Below are positions 5,735 to 10,199 of a stretch of DNA of 10,199 bases, in pieces (within the stretch, counting starts at the first letter, position 1; every line of letters begins with the position of its first letter). Source of the DNA: RYN-433 sp036558265 (lineage in GTDB: Bacteria > Planctomycetota > Phycisphaerae > Tepidisphaerales > Tepidisphaeraceae); NCBI GenBank assembly GCA_036558265.1, contig DATBFY010000111.1:1-10199 (forward strand), written 5' to 3'. A program made the position numbers and the translations under genes. Under the pieces are notes generated by a model that ran no database searches, was not told the origin of the DNA, and saw nothing but the letters and a program-made list of their open reading frames with translations.

Positions 5735-7294
5735 TCACGCCGCGCGGCGAATCGGACGCGGCTCGGGCGCCGGGGCCGGCTCAGGCGCCGGCATCGGAGC
5801 CGTCACGTCCGCCTGGCGGTTGCGCGCCCGCACGAACCGGATCGGGTGGGACAAAGCCGTCCAGATATTCGCGAACATGCTCGCCCCCATGAACCGCAGC
5901 GTCTCGCGCGTCCCCCGCGCCGCCGGCTCGCGCATCCGCGGCAAAAAGACCACCACCGTCCCCAGCCGCAGCACGCCGCTGAGCGCGAACAGCACGTCGA
6001 ACGACGTGAAGGTCTTGCCGCCCGCGACCGGCGTCCAGTTCCAATCCTTAAGCCACTGCGCCAGCCCGCCCCACGCCAGCCCGCCCGCAAATGCCGCCGC
6101 GTTCAAAATCACGCTGTTCACCGCGTGATACGCCGTCCCCCCCGCCCGGCTTCGCGCGCCGCCGCGGCTCCCGGACATCTCGATCACGAAGTTGAAGTTG
6201 ACGATGTCCACGCCCGTCCACAGCGCGGTCCCCAGCACCATCATCACGTAACCAAGCCACAGGTTCCCCGATCCCACCAGGCACCACCCCAATCCCACCG
6301 GCACCAGCCCCAGCGTCGCCACGATCAGGAGCGGCCGCTTGCCCATCCGGTCACACGCCCGCCCCCAAACCGGCAGGACGACCAGTTGCGCCAGCGACGG
6401 CAGCACCAGCACCATCACCTGCACCGCCCGGTTCGACAGCCCGACCCGATCGATCAGGAACCATTGGTAAAACTGCTGCTGCAGCGGCACCACCGCGAAC
6501 CACAACGTCCCCGCGAATCCCGCGAACCAAAGATACTGCCGATCCTTCAGCGGCCCGGCCATCGCCCGCAGTAACCCCGCGCCGCGCTGCGGTGCCTTGG
6601 GCACCGCCGGCACGACGTGGAACATCGCCGGATCCACCAACCCGAAGACGGCGGCACACGCGAACAGGATCGCGCACCACCGCATCGTCGCCAGCGGCTG
6701 CGCGCCGCTATGGCCATCCAGTACCCGATCGAGAAACCACCCCACGAACCACGCCGCAGGTACCGCCAGCAGCAAGGCCCACATCCGCCGCCGGGCGAAA
6801 TATTTCCCCCGGATCCGCGCCGGTACGACATCCGCCATCCAGCTCACCCACGCCGGCCCGCCCACCGCGTTCCCCGCGTGCGACAGGAAGAACAGCGGGA
6901 TGAACAGCGACAGCGCCACCGGCGCCGCCGCCATCCCATACCGGCTGACCAGCCAAAGCGGCGCTATGCCCACGATCAGCCACAACCCGCGCTGAAAGTA
7001 CACGCCCCAGAAGAAGATCGTCTTGCGCGCCCCGGTCCGCTCGATCAGCACGCTCGCCGGCAGCGACACCAATGCCGCCAGGTACGGGATCGCCGCCAGC
7101 AACCCCATCTCGAACGGCGACGCCCCGATCGCCCGGGCGAACAACGTGAACGGCGCCCCCGTCACCGTCAGGTTCCACACGTTCCCGAACACCCACGCCA
7201 GCGTCGTCACCGCCAGCGCATTACGCAGCGCGGGTCCGGATATGGCGTGCGACGATCCGCTCCCCCGGTTCAATTTCAAACCCACGTTGCGCAT
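5735..7294 (-). CDS. Major facilitator superfamily transporter
   Basis: A 519-residue inner-membrane protein with about twelve hydrophobic segments in two halves. The loop after the second helix, ERTGARK (85-91), and the matching loop in the second half, CDRMGKR (314-320), are the two copies of the MFS 'motif A' that gates the transport cycle. The segment WMADVVPARIRGKYFARRR (152-170) is a cytoplasmic loop typical of a subgroup of uncharacterised bacterial MFS proteins. The C-terminus is a Pro/Ala/Glu-rich tail (about 493-514) ending in basic residues, probably cytoplasmic and disordered. The substrate cannot be read from the sequence. It precedes the sulfatase by 67 bases on the same strand, but that gap contains an inverted repeat, so co-transcription is uncertain. 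The ATG at 7294 has only a weak purine-rich site upstream. Confidence 0.9.
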   Translation of the reverse strand: MRNVGLKLNRGSGSSHAISGPALRNALAVTTLAWVFGNVWNLTVTGAPFTLFARAIGASPFEMGLLAAIPYLAALVSLPASVLIERTGARKTIFFWGVYFQRGLWLIVGIAPLWLVSRYGMAAAPVALSLFIPLFFLSHAGNAVGGPAWVSWMADVVPARIRGKYFARRRMWALLLAVPAAWFVGWFLDRVLDGHSGAQPLATMRWCAILFACAAVFGLVDPAMFHVVPAVPKAPQRGAGLLRAMAGPLKDRQYLWFAGFAGTLWFAVVPLQQQFYQWFLIDRVGLSNRAVQVMVLVLPSLAQLVVLPVWGRACDRMGKRPLLIVATLGLVPVGLGWCLVGSGNLWLGYVMMVLGTALWTGVDIVNFNFVIEMSGSRGGARSRAGGTAYHAVNSVILNAAAFAGGLAWGGLAQWLKDWNWTPVAGGKTFTSFDVLFALSGVLRLGTVVVFLPRMREPAARGTRETLRFMGASMFANIWTALSHPIRFVRARNRQADVTAPMPAPEPAPAPEPRPIRRAA

Positions 7295-7471
7295 CGGAGT
7301 TGTCTTCTTATCGGGCGGCGGTCATCAGGCGCTCAACCGGCCTCTGCCAGATCGTAGCAGCGCGTTCTGTCACCCCGCGACAACGTTGCCGTCACGTCGG
7401 TGAAACGCCCACGCTGCCATGTGTCTTCTCATGATTTTCCAGCATTCCTTATTCACGCCCTGTCAATGCCT

Positions 7472-7477
7472 TATGAT
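7472..7477 (+). promoter_or_regulatory. Candidate -10 element for the secreted protein gene
   Basis: TATGAT, one base from the TATAAT consensus, lies about 124 bases upstream of the ATG at 7601. It is followed by a plausible leader. No good -35 hexamer stands at 16-18 bases, so this is only a weak candidate. Confidence 0.25.
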
Positions 7478-7586
7478 ACGAGCAGTCCTCTCGCCGCCGG
7501 CCGGCCCAGGGCCGGGCGCGACCTTTGCACCCCCTTGCCGCTGTGGTTTGAGAATCGCCGTCTTTGCTCGCGTCCAGGACGCGACG

Positions 7587-7593
7587 AAAGGAG
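7587..7593 (+). promoter_or_regulatory. Shine-Dalgarno site of the secreted protein gene
   Basis: AAAGGAG, seven bases before the ATG at 7601. It decides the start in favour of 7601 over the in-frame ATG at 7400, and places a typical signal peptide at the N-terminus. Confidence 0.8.
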
Positions 7594-7600
7594 TACCCCT

Positions 7601-8446
7601 ATGAAGAAGCTCATGCATTGGGTCGCCGCCGCCTCGTTGGGCGTCAGCGGCCTCGCCTTTACGACCACCGCCCGCGCAGCGGACGACACGGTCGGCAACA
7701 AGTTCGACCGCACCGTGGACAAGACCAAGAACGCCGCCCACGACGCCAAGGCCAACTGGGAAAACGGCCGCGCCTATACCCTGCTCGCCCAGGTCTCCAA
7801 CGCCTCGTTGACCAAGGGCGGCCTCGACGACCTGCTCGAACGTTTTAACGACGCCGACCGCAACCGCATTGGCACCTGGATCAAGGACAAGAACAACAAG
7901 GACAAGCTGGACATCCTCGACGGCCGCATCGCCCAGTTCCAGAAGGACTGGAAGGCCAAATACGGTTCGGACTTCAAAATCCACAAGGACAACGAAGTGT
8001 TCGGCAACGCGATGTTCACCGTCATCCAGGGCGAGATCGGTAAGGACGCGCAGCTCGCCGGTGAACGCGTCCCCGCCGGCGACAACACCAAGACCGGCAA
8101 GGACCAGAACCTGGAGAAGGGTCGCAACGTCGCCTACGTCGACGTCGGCGCCAGCCACGGCCTGCCCGAGCTCAAGATCCCCCTGATCCACGAGCTTCCG
8201 GACATGTGGAAGATCGACGTCCCTGACAGCGTGACCGGCCAGGTGCTCTACGACAACGTGCTCAAGCACCTGACGATGGTCAATGAGCACAAGGACCAGT
8301 GGCCCAGCGACGAGAACGACGGCTACCGGATGGTCACCCACCACCTGCTGATGGGAATCATGGACGTGAACGAGACCAACGCCGCCCAACCCGCCGGCGC
8401 CAAGCTAGGCGGCGACACCGCCAAGCCCGCCGAGCCGCAGAAGTAA
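7601..8446 (+). CDS. Secreted protein of unknown function
   Basis: I do not recognise the family. The 281 residues begin with a clear Sec signal peptide: MKK, a hydrophobic core WVAAASLGVSGLAF, and TTTARA-A, with cleavage likely after Ala26. The mature protein is very hydrophilic, rich in Lys, Asp and Asn, and probably mostly helical. Segments such as NKFDRTVDKTKNAAHDAKAN and IKDKNNKDKLDILDGRIAQF suggest amphipathic helices. There are no cysteines in the mature part that I can see, no transmembrane segment and no known catalytic motif. The C-terminus is a Pro/Ala/Lys-rich tail. It is a single gene with its own strong ribosome binding site and an intrinsic terminator 50 bases downstream, an arrangement that fits a well-expressed periplasmic protein. 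It could be a stress or envelope protein, but this is a guess. Confidence 0.85.
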   Translation: MKKLMHWVAAASLGVSGLAFTTTARAADDTVGNKFDRTVDKTKNAAHDAKANWENGRAYTLLAQVSNASLTKGGLDDLLERFNDADRNRIGTWIKDKNNKDKLDILDGRIAQFQKDWKAKYGSDFKIHKDNEVFGNAMFTVIQGEIGKDAQLAGERVPAGDNTKTGKDQNLEKGRNVAYVDVGASHGLPELKIPLIHELPDMWKIDVPDSVTGQVLYDNVLKHLTMVNEHKDQWPSDENDGYRMVTHHLLMGIMDVNETNAAQPAGAKLGGDTAKPAEPQK

Positions 8447-8498
8447 GCCCGCGCGAGAACCAACCGCGCGCGCAGATCTCGTTTTCAACCCTCCCTTG

Positions 8499-8534
8499 CC
8501 CGGATGCGTCCACCCACGCGCATCCGGGTTTTTT
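8499..8534 (+). terminator. Intrinsic (Rho-independent) terminator
   Basis: CCCGGATGCG (8499-8508) and CGCATCCGGG (8519-8528) form a perfect 10-base GC-rich stem with a 10-base loop, followed at once by six T (8529-8534). It begins 52 bases after the stop codon of the secreted protein gene and should end its transcript. The opposite strand has no T-run, so it does not serve the converging PilZ gene. Confidence 0.92.
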
Positions 8535-8547
8535 GTCGAGAATGATT

Positions 8548-8645
8548 CACCTCAGAGACGCGGAGATCGCAGAGAAGACAAGGATTGGAGCTCACCAGGT
8601 TCAGAATCCGGATCTTTTCTCCGCGTCCTCTGCGTCTCTGCGGTG
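8548..8645. repeat. Dispersed inverted repeat of the 'CTCTGCGTCTCTGCGGTG' type
   Basis: Two 33-base arms (8548-8580 and 8613-8645) are inverted copies with 26 of 33 positions matching, around a 32-base centre. The right arm contains CCGCGTCCTCTGCGTCTCTG. From memory, this sequence type is dispersed in many copies in planctomycete, cyanobacterial and other genomes; I cannot confirm copy number here. It fills the gap between the + strand terminator and the end of the converging PilZ gene, where it could fold into a long hairpin in either transcript. Confidence 0.75.
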
Positions 8646-8662
8646 AGCCCTTTGGTGTGTTC

Positions 8663-9124
8663 CTAAGCCGCGAGTGGTTGCGTCGAGAGGTACAACCCCA
8701 GCATCCCCCGATCCATCTCGTCCATGTCCACCAGTCGCCCGGCCACGTCGAACTGCCTGCCATCCACCTTCTTCACCCGCGTGACCGCCAGCCAGCCCAC
8801 CCACTCAGTCTTGGGCTGAGGCTGACCCGCCCCCGTGTCGATGAACGGGCAGATCCCCGCGTACGACGGCAGCTCGAGTCGCACGCGAATCTGGCTGTCC
8901 GTCCGCACATTCGCCTGGTCGGTGCGAAGCCGCACCCCGCCCGCCGAGAGATCCACGAGGTAGCCCAGCGGCTTGGCATCGCGCCGGGCAGCGTCCCACC
9001 GGTTGATCATCAGCGTCTGACCGCCCAGGTCGTAACGGCGATGCTCGCGCTGTTCGGCGGCGACGTCGCTCTTGGGCTTGAAGTGCCGGCCGGCGATCCG
9101 CTGGTTCTGGTGCAGGGTGGTCAT
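8663..9124 (-). CDS. PilZ domain protein, probable c-di-GMP receptor
   Basis: A 153-residue cytoplasmic protein that is essentially one PilZ domain. Both parts of the cyclic di-GMP binding signature are present: RxxxR as REHRR (26-30) and D/NxSxxG as DLSAGG (58-63), followed by the strand VRLR. PilZ proteins change motility, adhesion or polysaccharide output when c-di-GMP rises. With no second domain, the output partner is unknown. A first stretch of about 20 residues precedes the domain. I chose the ATG at 9124, which has AGGAG twelve bases upstream, somewhat far. The frame extends to a GTG at 9193, but the added 23 residues have no family features. It is divergent from the metallopeptidase gene and converges on the unknown secreted protein gene. 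Confidence 0.9.
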   Translation of the reverse strand: MTTLHQNQRIAGRHFKPKSDVAAEQREHRRYDLGGQTLMINRWDAARRDAKPLGYLVDLSAGGVRLRTDQANVRTDSQIRVRLELPSYAGICPFIDTGAGQPQPKTEWVGWLAVTRVKKVDGRQFDVAGRLVDMDEMDRGMLGLYLSTQPLAA

Positions 9125-9199
9125 GGCTTCCCGATGCTCCTCTGTGTTGTTCTGGCGATGACAGCAGGTGTATCGGTCAGCCTGTCGCCCCACTTTTGT

Positions 9200-9217
9200 T
9201 AATTTGGGTAATTTGGA
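9200..9217. repeat. 9-bp direct repeat in the PilZ-metallopeptidase spacer
   Basis: TAATTTGGG (9200-9208) is followed directly by TAATTTGGA (9209-9217). It stands in an AT-rich patch within otherwise GC-rich DNA, between two divergent starts (9124 and 9307). That fits promoter DNA or a tandem regulator site, but no convincing -35/-10 pair is visible on either strand. Confidence 0.4.
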
Positions 9218-9291
9218 TAGACAAGGTCAACAATCGACTTATCGGACATCCCATGGTACTTTTGCCCGCCGGTCCTTTCCGTATCACAAGT

Positions 9292-9298
9292 GGGAGAG
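9292..9298 (+). promoter_or_regulatory. Shine-Dalgarno site of the metallopeptidase gene
   Basis: GGGAGAG, eight bases before the ATG at 9307. It supports this start, which also places a signal peptide at the N-terminus. Confidence 0.6.
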
Positions 9299-9306
9299 TT
9301 CCCTTC

Positions 9307-10199
9307 ATGCGTTTCGCTTCGCTCCTGGTCGCGTCGATCCTGGTCTTCTCTACCGTCCGCGCCCCCGCCGCCGTCCGCGTGGATGACAATGAACTTCCCG
9401 CCGGGATGGTCCGCTACGACTCCCCCTACTACGTCGTCTACAGCGACCTGGAAAAAGAGCGCGTCCAGGAGGCCGTCCTCCGCATGACCCGGATGGCCGA
9501 GGAGTACCACGATCGCACCAAGGAGTTCTCCGGCGTCATCCGCACCAAGTTCCCCTTCTACCTGTTCCGCAACCCGCAGGATTATTACACCGCCGGCGGC
9601 ATGGCCGGCTCCGCCGGGGTCTTCATGGTGCGCAACGGCGACGCCCGCTTGATGGCCATTGTCGGCGAGAAGAACACCGGCTTCACCTGGCACGTCGTCC
9701 AGCACGAGGGCTTCCACCAGTTCGCCCACGCCGTCATCGGCGGCGAGCTGCCCGCCTGGCTCAACGAAGGCCTGGCCGAGTATTTCGGCGAGGGCATCTA
9801 CACCGGCGACGGCATGGTCACCGGCGTCATCCCGCCAGCCCGCTGCAAGCGCATCCAGGACTCGATCAAGAACCGCCGCTTCAAGTCCATCAAGTCCATG
9901 ATGCTCCTCTCCCACCAGCAGTGGAACATGGAGATGAACAGCGCCAACTACGACATGGCCTGGTCCATGACCCACTTCCTGGCGCACGGCGACAACGGCA
10001 GGTACCAGGCCGCGTTCAGCCAGTTCGTCCGCGACATCGGCCGCAACCGCGCGTGGGACCGCGCCTGGGAGAACAACTTCGGCTCCGCCGAGGGCTTCGA
10101 GAAAAAGTGGAGCGAGTGGTGGCTCGCCCAGGACCCGATGGCGAGCAAGGATCTCTACCTCAAGGCCGTCGTCTCGACCATGGCCAGCTACGTCGGCCG
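9307..10199 (+). CDS. Secreted zinc metallopeptidase, DUF1570/peptidase-MA-like (partial, C-terminus outside window)
   Basis: The 297 visible residues start with a signal peptide (core FASLLVASILVFSTV, cleavage probably near residues 21-22). A zinc-peptidase signature follows: HEGFH (133-137) is an HExxH motif with His133 and His137 as zinc ligands and Glu134 as the general base. PAWLNEGLAEYFGE (149-162) supplies Glu154 as the likely third ligand, 16 residues on, the gluzincin pattern. The segment before it, with YYVVYSDL (41-48) and the helix EEYHDRTKEF, matches the way DUF1570-type proteins begin ('the peptide or protein remains in view of the aged cell wall' role is not established). The later part (about 215-280) is Trp-rich and helical. 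Secretion and the intact motif suggest an active envelope or extracellular peptidase; the substrate is unknown. The reading frame is open at the right edge. It has no close same-strand neighbour upstream, so it has its own promoter. Confidence 0.88.
   Translation, partial: MRFASLLVASILVFSTVRAPAAVRVDDNELPAGMVRYDSPYYVVYSDLEKERVQEAVLRMTRMAEEYHDRTKEFSGVIRTKFPFYLFRNPQDYYTAGGMAGSAGVFMVRNGDARLMAIVGEKNTGFTWHVVQHEGFHQFAHAVIGGELPAWLNEGLAEYFGEGIYTGDGMVTGVIPPARCKRIQDSIKNRRFKSIKSMMLLSHQQWNMEMNSANYDMAWSMTHFLAHGDNGRYQAAFSQFVRDIGRNRAWDRAWENNFGSAEGFEKKWSEWWLAQDPMASKDLYLKAVVSTMASYVG

Larger units (their letters stand above)
7295..7600. other. Divergent intergenic region between the MFS gene and the secreted protein gene
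   Basis: About 306 bases separate the two divergent genes and should hold promoters for both. I see no RNA gene or strong hairpin. The + strand frame of the secreted protein stays open to an ATG at 7400, but the added 67 residues have no signal peptide or family features and would bury the real signal sequence. I therefore treat this as non-coding. Confidence 0.6.

Noticed and set aside
4600..5892. Long plus-strand open frame (430 codons) opposite the sulfatase
   Set aside because: It is a mirror frame in GC-rich DNA, with Arg/Ala/Val/Gly-rich low-complexity translation and no family features. The minus-strand sulfatase has every catalytic motif.
4246..7294. MFS transporter and sulfatase as a sulfated-glycan utilisation locus
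   Set aside because: There is no glycoside hydrolase, SusC/D-like protein or sulfatase-maturing enzyme nearby, and the MFS substrate cannot be inferred.
7400..7600. 67-codon upstream extension of the secreted protein
   Set aside because: It would bury the signal peptide, has no family features, and the strong Shine-Dalgarno site at 7587-7593 points to the ATG at 7601.
7463..8389. Minus-strand open frame (308 codons) opposite the secreted protein gene
   Set aside because: The translation is Val/Leu/Gly-rich shadow sequence with no domain. The plus strand has a signal peptide, a strong ribosome binding site and a terminator.
9125..9306. c-di-GMP riboswitch upstream of the PilZ gene
   Set aside because: I could not find the conserved GEMM core or a paired stem arrangement in this spacer.
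9199..9987. Minus-strand open frame (262 codons) opposite the metallopeptidase gene
   Set aside because: It runs opposite an intact HExxH protein, and its translation is repetitive Gly/Val/Asp sequence typical of an antisense frame.

Overview
This GC-rich window looks like chromosomal DNA of a planctomycete, possibly of the Phycisphaerae type. That is an inference from gene content: an ECF-type sigma factor with a long membrane-spanning C-terminal extension, a secreted sulfatase, a DUF1572/DinB-like protein, a HExxH metallopeptidase of the DUF1570/peptidase-MA type, and several families of dispersed inverted repeats between genes. No rRNA, tRNA, transposase, integrase or CRISPR array is visible.

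Layout. Bases 1-7294 are read entirely on the minus strand. In transcription order they hold an MFS transporter (7294-5735), a secreted type I sulfatase (5667-4246, GTG start), a DJ-1/PfpI-family protein (4226-3657), a HicB-like antitoxin relic broken by a one-base frameshift (3649-3456), a DinB/DUF1572 protein (3390-2863), a Sua5/TsaC threonylcarbamoyl-AMP synthase (2754-1732), and the sigma factor (1363-1, running off the left edge). Sulfatase, PfpI, HicB-like and DinB are packed closely (gaps of 19 and 7 bases, then DinB) and look like one transcription unit. The tRNA-modification gene and the sigma factor are separated from their neighbours by repeat-rich or structured spacers and are probably transcribed independently. 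On the right, a secreted protein of unknown function (7601-8446, +) ends in a clear intrinsic terminator. A PilZ protein (9124-8663, -) converges on it, and a secreted zinc metallopeptidase (9307 to the right edge, +) diverges from the PilZ gene.

What stands out. There are at least three unrelated repeat elements in intergenic or leader DNA: 2750-2845, which touches the tsaC start codon; the 14-bp tandem repeat at 3407-3434; and the 'CTCTGCGTCTCTGCGGTG' type inverted repeat at 8548-8645. There is also a nested palindromic block at 1487-1670. The HicB-like relic can be restored by inserting one base near 3544. The sigma factor carries a predicted transmembrane segment and an extension of about 170 visible residues. 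I see no multi-gene system here that I would call new. The best leads are the sigma-factor extension, the repeat families and the unknown secreted protein.
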